A stretch of DNA of 64,000 bases from the NCBI GenBank assembly GCA_034440575.1, contig JAOTOL010001458.1, forward strand, positions 771,501 through 835,500, read 5' to 3'. The DNA is from Imbricaverruca yamaguchii. Its lineage: Eukaryota > Arthropoda > Thecostraca > Neoverrucidae. The translations under genes and the position numbers were made by a program. Within the stretch, counting starts at the first letter, position 1. Each line of letters begins with the position of its first letter. Shown piece after piece: positions 35,541-49,100 of this stretch. The notes beneath the pieces were generated by a model, which saw only the letters and a program-made list of their open reading frames with translations, had not been told where the DNA came from and made no database searches.

Positions 35541-38500
35541 CCCTTTTTGGAACTTTTGCAATCCAAAGAATTATACACTCCGGAAAAAATACACTCCTTG
35601 CATTGCTGGATGAAGACATACTTAACTAGCAAGACAGCTAGATGTCATTATACAATAGTGATAACTTGGGTGGAGAGGAAGATTCAGTCATACTGGGTCC
35701 CCTACGACATGACGTTTCCAGTATAATTGAGGATAATACACATTTGTTATTTCGGGTCATCTGTAGGCACATTCCAAGAGGAGGCAGGAGTGGAGCAGAA
35801 AATGAGATGCCAGCCAGATTGGAAGTATATCAGTTTGCTAGCATTCACAAGTACAACATATGTCAATGGATTGCAAAATATGGATCACTGCAGTCTGAAT
35901 ATGATCTTAATGCCACCAAACATTCCATATTTCACAACATTCCATCTTCCATATCATTCCATAACATTCAATTTGTGCATGTGCGATTTCTGGTGAGGTG
36001 CAGGTGAATTAATAAACAGCCACCAATGCATTCATGTGTATGTTCTCCATTTGTGGACAAACCTCAGAACAGAGTCCAGATGTGCCCAGAAGAATGTATG
36101 GATGAACACCAAGAGCTAGAGTGGCATCCACACAACTGGTAAGTCACAAAGTGTAGCACTTCCCCCAAATCTCCAAAATACTGGTGGATGAGCCATGTTT
36201 TGCTACAGCAAAACATGGCTATTACTTTTGTTTGAATTGTCATGGGCGCTATTACTTTTCCACACATGTTTTACACACATTTTGCCTCCATGAAGCGTAC
36301 AAAGGTATTGGGTTTGGCTAAGTTATGCTATTTTTTTTTTTTGTAAGTTATCCATTTATGAAATTCCTTTCGGAATCATTCAGTATTATAAATTTTTTTT
36401 TTGAATTTTAAAAAACACGGGCTAGCATAGGCTGTTTGGTTAGAAAAGGCCATTTACTTTCAAGTTGTTAAAGGAAAAATTGCTTATAAAATTTTTATAA
36501 AAAAAAGACTTTCTTGCATCCAGTTAGGCTGTAGCTTTTTCTTCATTTTTAACATCACATTTCATGGTATATTTCCCAACCAAAACCGAGCCACTTTGTC
36601 ATTTTGCTACCCAACTGCACTTGCCAAAAAAATGTGCCGTCACATCATGTAAGTACCTACATTATGAACACATTCATAATCATTGCACGAAAAATAAATT
36701 TCAAGAAATCAAATCACCTTAAACTGCAAATTTGTCCATTCAGAAAGTCACAGGCCAGAAATGTCAAAAGTATAATGGTATTCAATGGAGAATGGGGACA
36801 GGATGCACCTAATAATTCCTGAACATTTCATGAATGCACAAATAATGCTTGAATGCATGCATATCTATAATATCTGCAGTCAATGTGCACTGAAGAGGCC
36901 CAGCCCCCATTTTGAAAGAAAAACATTCACGCTTCAAAATGTGGTAAGTGAAAACAAGATTTTCCACACAAAAGCAAAGCAATCAGTTTTGTTCATTTCT
37001 ACGCTTGTCGTCAAAACATCGCAGGAATTAATATTATCATGTCCTGCTCCTTGTATTATCTGAAGATATCCCGTCACACAACACAGGCTTACAGCTTTGG
37101 TTTATCCAAATCAATAACTCGAATGACCGCGAAGATATTTGATAAAGGTAAGTAGGTAGGTAACTGCATAGTCAGATAATACAACCTCTCATACCTCGAG
37201 CCAAACACGCAGTCAATTCCATCCGGATAGCAGCGCAGAGCTTTAAATAAAATCCTTCGTTGAATAAGAAACCACTACGCTCCGCTAACCAAATATAGGA
37301 ATTCACCTTCACCAGCCCGACCGCGTTCTTGGATTCAATGAGTCCACCGCTCTCCATCTCCCACTCCGGCCGGAGCTATTTGAACCATTGCCACGAAAAG
37401 CCATGGATAATGCATTTCTTCTTGGTTCCTTGGAGAATGATATGTTCTGCATCAATTGGGATGGATAAAACCTTTCATATTTATATTATTAAGCAGTCAG
37501 GAGCGATATACATAAAATATATCGGAAGGATTTCCACCATGAAAATTGCCTGCATGGTACCAAAACGTTCCTAAAACCTGCTAACACTTTGCTCCAAAAT
37601 AAACCCATAGAACCAGAAATTTCACCTTCTTTCGATTTCATGACTTATATTGTTTCCGAATTTCATCAACAAGCGGGAATAGTTGCATTCATGCCACTCC
37701 GACCGCGAGGTTTCCCCACTCCGGACAAATTCATATTTACGTGTGCTGACCTAATTCTCTACACTCTTATAAGCCTCATTCTGATCCAATGATTAATTTC
37801 TTCCCACAGTCCTGATTATTATTAATTGAGAAAAATGTTCCCTGTAATTCTCTTGGCAGTTTTCTCTAACTTATTTTCATTTTTTGGTATTTCATAGCAA
37901 TCATGGGGCGAAATGCGACGCTAATTTCCGCTCGTCCGTGACGATAGTCTGTTTTACAGCAGCAATTTGCCCGCCCGTCTAGTCGCTTTTCATCCTTCCA
38001 AGGCATTCCTTGCTTCTACTAAACATTCCAGACATGAACTAAAAAGTGTATTGAAATACATTTAATATTAATAAGGATTGACTTCGATATTTTTTCAGCT
38101 TTCTCATTTGAAAAAAAAATTCATCGTGGAGAATAAAATATTTTAGACGGATTGTTTTAGTATAACTTTCCTTGAACCATTATATATTCCGAAACCCATA
38201 TCCCGAAGTAACATTTTAGACCCTCCCATTTTAGACTCAGCGGTGCACGAACGTCCTGCTCCCGAGGTATGTTGTACATTTGTATTAGTTGTGCGGTGTT
38301 GGTACCTATGCTAGGAGTGGCAGGTATTGATATATAAACTTGGTTGACATCGATTAAGTATACTTTTGTGATCATTTTCTCTACCATTGCTCAGGAAGTT
38401 GTCTTATAAGTCATTCACGTAACGTGGATGACTTCAGACGACGATGTGTGGTGGACCCCATCTGGTTGTCTGTGAGACACTAGGATAAGAACCTAACAAA

Positions 38501-38924
38501 TGACTTAAAAGCGTTTTATTCTTGAGGAAGAAGAATTATCGGGTTATTTTACGACGCATTCAACCGCAAGGTTGCATAGCGCCGCCACCCTATATCACAC
38601 CGATTGGTCGTGGGCGGACCCTGCAAATGCCGCCGGCCGCGAGATTCGAGTCCCACGCTCCACCATCTAAGGCACCGAGGGCCCTATGCTTTTGTTCTTC
38701 ATTCCAGGAGACATCGCTGCATTTTTCAAAATTTATACACTTCGTTATATATAAAATGTATATACTCCGTTACTTGGTGCTTCAACATTCACCCCATAAT
38801 TTGGCAAACTGGGAAATTATACACCCCCATAACATAGTGCTTCTCAAGATTATGCACTCCATATTTTGGAAAACCAAAAATTTAAACTCATAACCAAAAA
38901 CGAAGAGAAAAAACCAAAACCAAG
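35541..38924. other. AT-rich 3.4-kb segment interrupting the 27-bp minisatellite
   Basis: Base composition changes sharply at both edges and array units resume after it. The motif TTATACACTCC recurs near the left edge (about 35571) and similar strings near the right (38814, 38855). GGCACTGTGG at the left edge and GGCCAGTGTGG at the right might be a target duplication but also occur in the array. No long ORF or recognised domain is seen. Around 36245-36300 it resembles 655-700 (ACACATTTTACCTCCATGAA-type string), so part belongs to a dispersed repeat. Confidence 0.5.
38540..38665 (-). mobile_element. Degenerate tRNA-Lys-like SINE
   Basis: In reverse, GCCCACGACCAATCGGTGTG and GGTTGAATGCGTCG match the body and 3' end of the copy at 54370. 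The head retains GGGACTCGAATCTCGCGG. It lies inside the AT-rich insertion that splits the 27-bp minisatellite. Confidence 0.5.
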
Positions 38925-39342
38925 GCCAGTGTGGTAGGGCAGCGGCGCCAGGCCACTGTGGTAGGGCAGCGGCGTCAGGTCACTGGTAGGGCAGCGGAGT
39001 CAGGCCACTGGTAGGGCAGCGGTGTCAGGCCACTGTGGTAGGGCAGCGGCGCCAGGCCACTGTGGTAGGGCAGCGGTGTCAGGCCACTGTGGTAGGGCAG
39101 CGGCGCCAGGCCACTGGTAGGGCAGCGGTGTCAGGCCACTGTGGTAGGGCAGCGGCGCCAGGCCACTGGTAGGGCAGCGGTATCAGGTCAATGGTAGGGC
39201 GGAGGCGTCAGGCCAGTGTGGTAGGGCGGCGGCGTCAGGCCAGTGTGGTAGGGCAGCGGCGTCAGGCCAGTGTGGTAGGGCAGCGGTGTCAGGTCACTGG
39301 TAGGGCAGCGGCGCCAGGCCAGTGTGGTAGGGCAGCGGCACA
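38925..39342 (+). repeat. 27-bp minisatellite, about 15 copies (right part)
   Basis: The same unit as at 35275 (GGTAGGGCAGCGGCGCCAGG, CCACTGT), with some 24-bp variants. Confidence 0.93.
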
Positions 39343-40897
39343 ATTTCATTCGGTTGCGTCACTCTGGTGACTCCAGTGGAGTCGGCCGGACTCAGCGCTC
39401 CGGGAGGCGTTCGTGATTGGCAAGTCACGCTCGCCGCCGGAATACCCGCAGGCAGGTAAATCCCGGCTGAGCCGGATCCGCTTATGCTGTTGTGCGAAAT
39501 AGTACACCTTTTTGCGTTCGTGTCTGGCCCGTCGACGCAACTGTTTGAACTCTAATTCAGTAGTCATTATAGCTCAAGCAGTTCAGTTTCACGCGGTCTG
39601 TCCTAGCAAGCCTGCAATTCGGGCAACTCCACGCGATCCGCCCTGGCAAGCCTGCAAATCTGGTTGAACAGTCGAGTGACCAATCAGCAAAGCAATCCAC
39701 CATTCAGCGAATATCCAACTATGGGCAAGGCTTACAGTTAGATGTTTGGGCTTTAGGGCGCTTCGACCAGCAAAGCTGACTGTGAGTTTGCCTATTAGCA
39801 TTAGGTATTCGGCATGGAACCTAGCATATAGTGTAATGTATTTCGTCAGTCCGTGAACATAAGTCATCGATACAACCAGCCAAAGCGAAATTTGATGACT
39901 CAATTAACTATAAAATTAGCTTGTGCGACCAGCGTCATCGCGCCATATGAATGCAAATTACGCCGGTTATGTCCGAAGTGTTCGTACGGTATGACATCAT
40001 ACGAAAACTCGGGACACTGTCCGGCAGCTGAGCGTCTGGCCGCTCACAAGGGATACCGACTCCGAAAAAAAAACATGTTGATCGAATGAAGCTGCAGGTA
40101 GAAGTTTTGAAAGGTACACTATGAGATCCAGTCAATATTCCATGTCATAAATCGTATATCACTCAACAAATTGATTCGTCGTCCTTCTCAGGTATGTTTG
40201 CAGACACGTCTAGGCAATGCATGCAACACACATTTTAGTCGCATTCCATCTAGAGGAGGAACACTTCATTGCTTACCTTAGGGAAGCACCTCGACATCTC
40301 AGGATATAGCGGTCGGCATGTGTGAAAGTTTCAGCGACATTCTCCGGAGTCATGTTGATCATCGACACAGACACTTTTTTGGGTCCGCCACCCAAGATCA
40401 GGTGGCCAGGAGCTCGTCTAACCCAACGACTGCAAGCGCCTTACGTTAACACCATAGCATAAACACTAAAGTCCCGGCACTCCCAGCTAACAGATGGAAA
40501 ACAAATAAACAAGCATACACAAAACTCCCGGTATTGTAGCAGTACAACTAACAATAATACACTGCACGACAACGACAACAAACGAAACAAAGCAAGAACA
40601 TTTCCCGGATGAGGTAGTTTCTCCAGTCCATCAGCCCTATTCAGTTTTGGTGTGCCTAGCGTCCTGTCGTCTGCCATGTGTTGAATGCGCGCTAAACGCT
40701 GCTTAGCACGTGTTTTGAGAACGTAGATGCAGTTCTCGAATTTCCGGCGCCTAGTTTGCACGTAACCTAGTTTGCACGTAAACGAGTCCACACGTATTTA
40801 AATCATGTGCTGATACCAAGAAATACCATCTTAACAGCAATAGCTTGATAGCGTGTTATATGTATCCTGCCCTGGCGATGGCGGTTTCACTAGCCAG

Positions 40898-41065
40898 AGG
40901 GAGCGTCGGCAGCCCAGTGGTTAAGCTGAGCGTCTGGCATGCCAGAGGTACTGGGTTCGGTTCCCCGCGATGTCTGCCATTCCTGCCAGGGTGGGAGGCA
41001 GGCGACGGCATGTGGTCTCAGCTGCTGAGTGCGTCGTGAAGCGGCATTCCAATCCAATCCACCGA
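40898..41065 (+). mobile_element. tRNA-derived SINE, third family
   Basis: The same structure as the copy at 17948: GCGTCGGCAGCCCAGTGGTT, GTACTGGGTTCGGTTCCCC, then CTCAGCTGCTGAGTGCGTCG and GTGAAGCGGC. No clear target duplication was seen. Confidence 0.65.
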
Positions 41066-41487
41066 CCCGAGGCTTCGTGTGCCATGTAGATCGCAATAAG
41101 GTGTTCGTATCACGCGAGATGATTGTAGGAGCTTCTAGTTAGCAAAACAGGAAAACACCTCAGCTTTTCGTGGATTTTTGAGGATCTGCCACCAGCGTCA
41201 CGGGCGTCTCCTGTGATGTTTCCAGTCTGCTGGAATGTTCGGACGATGGAGTATGCGGGTGACCTTCGTACACCCAAAGTCCCTGCGCAGGACACGTAGT
41301 CCTGTCCGTCCTGGCTCGCTTGTATGATGCGTTGTCGGTCCTGGTCTACGGCTCCGCTGTAACGCGCCAGTGGCAGGATGAACGTCCTGCCATACCGGGG
41401 CCAGTCTGATTGGACCTAACTGAGGTCAGTTCACGGACGGGAGGACGGTGCCAGTGGCATGACCTTTGTAGGTAGAAGGTCGACTAG

Positions 41488-41665
41488 GGGGCAGAGATGG
41501 CAGAGTGGTTAAGGTGTTGGACTCTGGGTAACGAAGGTCCCGGGTTCGGTACTCGCACCGCTCGAGACATTTCCGAATCCCGCGGCCCACCGGCGAAACA
41601 GTGTGGGCGGCGCCATTAGCCGTGAATGTGCAAAAAGCGCGTCCTGAGCCACCAAATATACAAAC
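41488..41665 (+). mobile_element. tRNA-Ser/Leu-like SINE
   Basis: A diverged copy (GGCAGAGATGGCAGAGTGGT head) with the GCGGCCCACCGGCGAAACAG body. Flanked by AGGTCGACTAG and AGGTCGATTAG. Confidence 0.8.
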
Positions 41666-43006
41666 AGGTCGATTAGAGTGCACTTTGGCAGGTAAAGCAC
41701 CAAAGAAAAGACAAACAGTGATTACTAGGCGAAAACGATGTGAATTATGACACGTTTTTTTCCTTGTATGCTTTCACATCTCAGATTTCGTACTGTATAG
41801 ACAAACACAATTACCAATACGAGCACTACACCACCCAGCCGAGTCCGCCTATGGATGCTCCTATAACGGCTCTCGGCCACTTTCCGGCCACTATTCGATG
41901 CTGTTATTGACATCACACGACTTGTCTGTTTGGTGTAAAATGGCCCATGCTTTTCAGTTTCACTCACTGACAACTTATTTTGTACCATTGCGCGTTTTTC
42001 TAAGCTTCTGAACATATTTCAGTATTAAACTCTGTATATTGGCCCCATTAGTGAACCTTTCCGTCGGGTATTTAATTGTTTTGTAAATAGTTGAAGTTTC
42101 ACACAATTACAAATCCGTGAGGTACATATGTTAACTGTGATGCCCATATGCCAAGCCTATTGCTGTTTCGCGGATATACAGCTCCTCTATTTACACACTG
42201 GCTGAAACAGTTTAGTCCGTTGGCCAAATACAACCGGGGAAAGGTGTATGAAAGAACCTATTATCGGTTGGACCCGTATCTTTTGGTGAAAAGCGTATTC
42301 CGAGGTGGGAAGGTCCGCTGAGTTCGTGTCCGGTTGTCGCCAACGGCACAGGTACTACATCATAGGAGTGCGTCACACATCTCAGGGCCGCAGAGGCAGG
42401 GTTAAAATAATGGTTTTTCGTTAGGTGTGAGATGTCGAAACGAGCCCAATAGGATGTCGAAATTTGCCATGAAATTATTGTCATTTAAAATGCTTTTGAT
42501 ATCTTTCAGACTCAAATTTGAACCAATGGTGTAGGTACTTATGACTGTACCTTTATCATTTGCTTTGAGATTAATAAATTAAGAAGAAATTCGGGATAGG
42601 GAGAGTAAAACTATGATATAAAGTGGCATTGTATGCCATATCATATTATAGGCAATCTCTTTACCTGATATTTCGTTGCGAAATGTTCATGTATTCGAAA
42701 TGTTCGTGTCACCATTACTTATCGAGAACATGCACATGCTACTTATAAACGAGATACTGCAAGAAAGAAGACATGAATACTTCATAAGCATGCATCGAGG
42801 AGCAGGATGTCGATACTTATTGAAGAAGGATGTCAACTGAGTGTTCAGAAAGTGGCATATTCCACCCTAATTTACAAATAATTTATCACTGCGCTGAGGT
42901 GTCTGGTGTCGCCAGCGGCACTACCTCGCAGGGGCACGACACCCGTCCGGAAGAATGTACCGCGGCTGACCTGTCGTCACCACGCCGTTGCAGGGACTTC
43001 ACGGCG

Positions 43007-43129
43007 ATGCGGCCGTCCAACGGGTTCGGCGCGCAGCAGGACCTGACGCGGCTCTGGTTCCAGTCGTGGTCGCCGGCCGAGCGGCTCGTCAGCCTCACCA
43101 GTCTGCTCGAGTACCTGTCTGACACACAG
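43007..43129 (+). CDS. smg: smaug exon 1 (first recognised coding exon)
   Basis: Encodes 41 residues starting MRPSNGFGAQQDL and containing LWFQSW...LTSLLEYLSDTQ, which aligns with the start of Smaug similarity region 1 in animal SAMD4 proteins (WF..W..CE...L..LLKR...TQ). The exon is preceded by an acceptor-like CAG at 42991-42993, so a short untranslated stretch (42994-43006) precedes the ATG. The donor is CAG|GTGGGA at 43130, phase 0. The four codons upstream of the ATG are also open and G/C-ending, so translation might begin further upstream in another exon. The first intron carries a CGCA microsatellite immediately after the donor. Confidence 0.85.
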
Positions 43130-43142
43130 GTGGGAACACAAC

Positions 43143-43179
<37 letters not shown>

Positions 43180-46036
43180 CAACGCCTACTTACCTGGACA
43201 TGCCACAGATATAGGTACCGGTGCAGCCCAGGCTCATGTCGTGGTTTTAGTGTGTGTGTGTGTGTGTGTGGTTTGAAGTGATCTGTTTAGCGTAGCTTGA
43301 AACTGTGCGCACTTTGCCCAATGCAGTTAGATAGTCGATCAGCTATGGTCATGAGCCGTCGGTGATGGGAACGCTGGCTGCTGCCCTCCTCTAACACCTG
43401 GTATAGAGTAACATTTCTGCGAAAGTAACTGTCAAAGCACTCATTGAATCGTTATCTCAACTCATTTCTCTTTGGAGCAGAAATAACAGAATGTCTTCAT
43501 TTTGGCAGCAAGCCATTGGCTGCATGATGACTGGTAACGAGTGTGCGCCATCACCAACAGTGCACGTGACTTGTTTGCATGGTCACCCGCCGAACATGGT
43601 GGGCGCGGCCGCACGATGTTCAGCAGGTGTGCAGCAGGCTTTAGACGACAGCGGTATGCTTCAGCACATGCACCGCATCTCACCGCACGCGCAGTGCAAC
43701 ACCATTTGACTTGTCGTGAACATTGCCTATTGGTTTGTCGATGCCGCTGCATTTTCTGGTTGTTTCTGGGACGTGGTGCTGATAAAACTTATCTTTTTGC
43801 ACATGATTATTCTTGTTTTTCGTACCGCTCACTACGTTTGAATGTGTTTATAAATAGGCACATTGAACGTCTTTAAAAGCCGCACAGACAATCATAAGAA
43901 TAGAAGGCTTGCTTTTCGGTATTACAGGGAGGGCTGATCGACGGATTTGGTGGGCAACTGGTTGAGTGTACACAGTGCAACCAAGAAGGGCCCTTGTGGC
44001 TCATAGTTGCGCTTATCTGTTAGGTCTTTATGTCTTTATGTCTTTAGGTCCGTTGTTAGTTGGAGCAGCTTGTTTATGGCTCACAGCCGTATTCTGATGT
44101 GTTGTGTCGTGATAAATGGCAATTAATTCATAGCCGGCTTGCCGACTCGCGCTGTTGACGTTTCTTCCGGGACGTGTCCAGGTTTCACGAAGTGGAACTT
44201 CTGCGACGCTGTGTTTCCCGTGCGGCCTGATGTGGTGGGTTACAGCCGGTGTTTCGTCAGCGGTCTCGTGGGGCGTTGGTGACCAAGTGTGCCAATAGTG
44301 ACGCCAAGTGACACTGGTGTTCGCTGCCGATGGTCTTATGCACCACGTGTGACGCCAGGTGATGGTCAAATGGATCCTTTGTGACGCCGGGTGATGGTCT
44401 AATGGATCCCTTGTGACGCCAGGTGATGGTCTAATGTATCACTTGTGACGCCAGGTGATGGTCTAATGGATCCCTTGTGACGCCGGGTGATGGTCTAATG
44501 CACCACTGTGACGCCAGGTGATGGTCTAATGGATCCATTGTGACGCCAGGTGATGGTCTAATGCTGTGACGCCAGGTGATGGTCTAATGGATCCCTTGTG
44601 ACGCCGGGTGATGGTCTAATGCACCACGTGTGACGCCAGGTGATGGTCTAATAGATCCATTGTGACGCCAGGTGATGGTCTAATGGATCCCTTGTGACGC
44701 CAGGTGATGGTCTAATGTATCACTTGTGACGCCAGGTGATGGTCTAATAGATCCATCGTGACGCCAGGTGATAGCCTAATGCACCCCGTGTGACGTCAGG
44801 TGATAGCCTAATGCACCCCCTGTGACGTGAGGTGATAGCCTAATGCACCCCGTGTGACGTCAGGTGATAGCCTAATGCACCCCGTGTGACGCCAGGTGAT
44901 AGCCTAATGCACCACGTGTGACGTCAGGTGATGGTCTAATGTATCCATTGTGACGCCGGGTGACACCGCTGGTGGTCTAGCGTATGCCGAGAGACGACGT
45001 GTGATGGTCTAATGTGCCCCGTGTGACGCCAGGTGACGCTGCTCAAAAACATACTGCAGGCTCGGCTGCAGCACAAGCCGGGACTGATACTGAAGGAAGC
45101 TCGAGCGAACAAGCCAGGTGTGTGTCGACCGGGACTAAAATGGACAGTACGCCGTGTCCCAGCAGTGGTGGATCTCGCTACTGTGGCGTCCCGAGTCGCG
45201 TTGCATGTTATCAGCCATTGTCTGTGTGGAGATGGCACTTGTAGTTGGTGGTTTGTATTCCGTGGAATGCGACCTCGGTCTGTTGCTATATTTATGAAGC
45301 TAGTGTAGATGTCTCATCAGTTGTAGCTGGTGTGGAGCTGGGGTCAAGATTCGAGATTTCGAATAGATTTGCGTAGCCGAAATGTTGAATTGCAGGGCCC
45401 CAGCTCCAAAAATGTGTGGTGCTGAGCATTTTCATGAAGTCGTTCGGTGCTATGTTGCGGACATTTTCTTCCTTCTGGATTTTGGATAAGTGTGTCATCA
45501 GTTTCGTTGGTTTAATGAAATAATAGATGTACTTTTATCACTGAAGCACATTTTGGTGATCATTTTAGTAGATGTTGCCATACTTAGTCATCTTTTGTTT
45601 TCTCGTGCATGTGTGCCAATGGATGTCATGTGGGCGTGTGCACCTGTGTACATTTAGCACTTCAGGGAAGCCCTGATTATATTTAGCCGTAGCACACTAT
45701 TAGTTATGGGTGCTAAATTACTAAATCGAGTCGATGCGCCCTAAAACTCAAATAACCAACCAACCATGCTTGTAATATTTTTTCAAACGTTGAATTGACT
45801 CATGTGTTTTGTAGCTCTCAAACACATTCAGCCATAGTTCATACTGAGGCGACAGCTGCCGTGTGTTCGTAGCGTTTTGGGAATTAGGGCGGCATGGCAG
45901 ATCTCGTTGGATTTCCAGGCGGCTTAGTGCATACATGACGTCACTAGGCCTTTGCTACCTGATTTGTTATAGGCCTGGTGTATGCTCTACTGTTCAATTA
46001 GCGGCCGTGAAAGCTCGGTATTTTTTTGTGTATGCA

Positions 46037-46102
<66 letters not shown>

Positions 46103-49100
46103 TATACATATGCAAATTTCATGCTATCTCCATGTTATGCTAATATATCCAGTCGTAGATAAGCTAGATTGCAAATTTATGTCCTCCAGTGACGTCACGG
46201 TGAAATCATTGGAAGTGCAGCTTGTCGTCCGACGCATTAACCTGTTATGTGTGCGGTGCCGGAATCATTTCGGAACTGCGAACACCGGCGACACCCAAGG
46301 GGCGTTGGAATGATTCGGTCGGTTAGTTTATGAACTGCATAAGAAGAAGTATACCACTCCCGTGCGGTCGGCCACGAGCGGCGTCCCACGTCAAGCTGCT
46401 GGCCGGAATCAGTGCGTCACATTCGCCCGAATTTTAGCGGTCAAACCATCCCAGGCAAATGATCACACCAAAGTCAAACGGCGAGCAAGTGACTGAAGAA
46501 ACCATCATGTCGAATGAAAACATTGGCGTGGAATTGTCCCAGAGCGGGGTGGATAAGCCAGTTCCATTCACCACCCTGTGGATACTGCGTAGGACTTTGT
46601 AATGTAATAACTTGATAATATAATAACTTGATCAACATGAGCTATGTAAGGCATTGATAGAATGTGTGTGCGTATGCAAGTAGTCCGTCAAGCACGAGCC
46701 GTGCATCTATTCACAAAAGTTCAATCTGATGTAAGTTGCACGCAATGCATCGTGAATATTTCCGCATCGTCACCATTTCCGCAGCGTCACCCCAGCGCAC
46801 CACACGACACCGCCTGCGTCCGCCCCGGGGCGGCACGATTTACGGAGTCGAACAGGGCAGCGTTGTTGCACCTGGGTCTATTTTCAATGTTTATTGGTCA
46901 GTCCAGTCATAGATTGCATCCCGCTCAGACGGTTGGCCCGGACGCGCCGCACGATGTGCAATGTATTGGTCCTTCCAGTCACAGGTCCCTCGGATTTGAA
47001 CCACTCCGTATGCATTTGCGAGATGTCATGCTGTTGTATTTTGAACGAGACCAGCATGCAAAGCCCTGCGGCGTTTCCCGCTCCTTTCTTCTGACGGCAC
47101 AATGCGATATCAATATGTGTTCGGACAGCCTGCCTAGGAGGAGCTGTCGGAGGGTATCAGCACGTGCCATGCATCCGGTTCTGAATTTGAGCTGCCGACG
47201 GTCGAGGCCATGCGCCGGCAAAAATGCCACTCCGCGCTGACTGAGTTGAGTGACGTGACGTCGATCAGCCCGGAATTATAGACGGACATGATGGATGGTG
47301 TCGGCGCCCAACGGCCTTGCCTGACTTGCTGCCGGCGATCTGCGGTGCAGCGCCGATGGAGGCTCGTCTGCCTCTGTTATAATGTTGTCAACTGGATAGG
47401 TGCGAATAGTTCCAGTGGCAATGCGAGGTGCTGCGTTATGGATGAAGTCCATCTCATGCATGAATGCGTCACGTTCCGACTTCGATAAACCACCTGAAGT
47501 TTGTTTTGGAGGTCGGTGCATACGTCGTACACGAGATCGGTACATCGGAACCGGAATATCGGCCCCGCGCATGTAGAGACAGTGCTAGGAATTAAGCTCG
47601 TCCGTATTTTCACAACTTCATACGGAGCTCGTCGAAATGAACAGACAGTTTGGAAAAAACAATAGACCAACCTTCGCTTGGCCAGTAAAGCGTGACCAGA
47701 CCACCCAGCGCAGCCATCCCAACCAGCCTAACCAGCCATATCTGAGTCCTGTCCCATTGGTAATATAAAACATTCCTGAATGTTTTGTATTACCGATGTT
47801 AGTGTTGTTGACCGATGTTACCGTTTTATTAGTGTTAAGCACACGAAGAGGAGAATCCAGGATTAATTGCTTCAGCGCACGTCCACGATTCGCGTTCATG
47901 GCTAAGCCCCCAAATGGACGATGGGTGTTGAAGTCTCCACATATAAGCGCCAAATGACCGTGTAGTCGGCGCGCCTTTAAGCCCAAATAATAAATCAAGA
48001 AGTCCCCACATGCAGTCACTGGCAATGTGAGCTGACACACCATTTGCGACAGCTCCGAAAACGGGGAAACTCTTATGGGTTCGGTCAGAGACGATGTACC
48101 GTAGTTTCCTCTGTTTTAAGTGTGGTTTACCACGGGTATGCGGTGTGTTTCGGGGTGGTGTGCCACGAATTTTCCTCGTTTCAGATGTGGTGTATCGCGA
48201 GTCTGCCGTGTGTTTCAGAGGTGGTGTGCCGCGAGTGTGCCGTGTGTTTCAGAGGTGGTGTTGCTGTGCATTTCAGAGGTATTGTTGCCGTGTGTTTCAG
48301 AGATGGTGTACCGCGAGTGTGCCATGCGTTTCAGAGGTGTGCCGTGAGTTTCAGAGGTGGTGTACCGCAAATATGCCGTGTGTTTCAGAGGTGGTGTTGC
48401 CGTGTATTTCAGAGGTGGTGTACCGCGAATATGCCGTGTGTTTCAGAGGTGGTGTTGCCGTGTATTTCAGACGTGGTGTGCCGTGTGTTTCAGAGGTGGT
48501 GTATCGTGAGTGCGCCGTGTGTCGGCCGGAGCAGGCGGTCGACTTCCTGCGCGACCACCTGCCGCTGCTGGCGCTCACCAACCACGAGGCCAAGCCGATC
48601 TACCTGAACGGCGTGCTGCTGGCCGTGCGCGCCGCCATCAAGTCGGCCAACGCCGTCCGCCTCGAGCAGGCCAGACAGCTGCTGGGGCTGCTGGCCGTCC
48701 ACCCGGTGCTCACCAGGGACGACAGACGGTGAGGTGCCCGCTGCTCACGAGAGACGACAGACGGTGAGGTGCCCGCTGCTCACCAGGGAGACAGACGGTG
48801 AGGTGCCCGCTGCTCACCAGGGACGACAGACGGTGAGGTGCCCGCTGCTCACCAGGGACGACAGACGGTGAGGTGCCCGCTGCTCACCAGGGACGACAGA
48901 CGGTGAGGTGCCCGCTGCTCACCAGGGACGACAGACGGTGAGGTACCCACTGGGTACCTCACCGACACTCACGCGACACTCTTACGTGCATCTTTGCTAT
49001 CCGGAATAGATTCTCTCGGAATAATTAACCTCCCTTGCCTGCCGGTGAACGGAAGGATTCTGTTCGACAACAAGGTAACGCAAATGTATTGATTTTTCGT

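Larger units (their letters stand above)
39350..42990. other. Presumed 5' intron or intergenic DNA upstream of smaug exon 1
   Basis: Contains two SINEs (40898, 41488), a degenerate reverse micro-retroposon (about 39745-39771), and a segment near 42400-42860 related to 1230-1660. No exon was found. Confidence 0.4.

Noticed and set aside
34506..35726. 406-codon ORF with YRVYSCTAVPVWTIPRIQLH-type repeats
   Set aside because: The 40-bp minisatellite cycles through all frames without stops; not a protein repeat.
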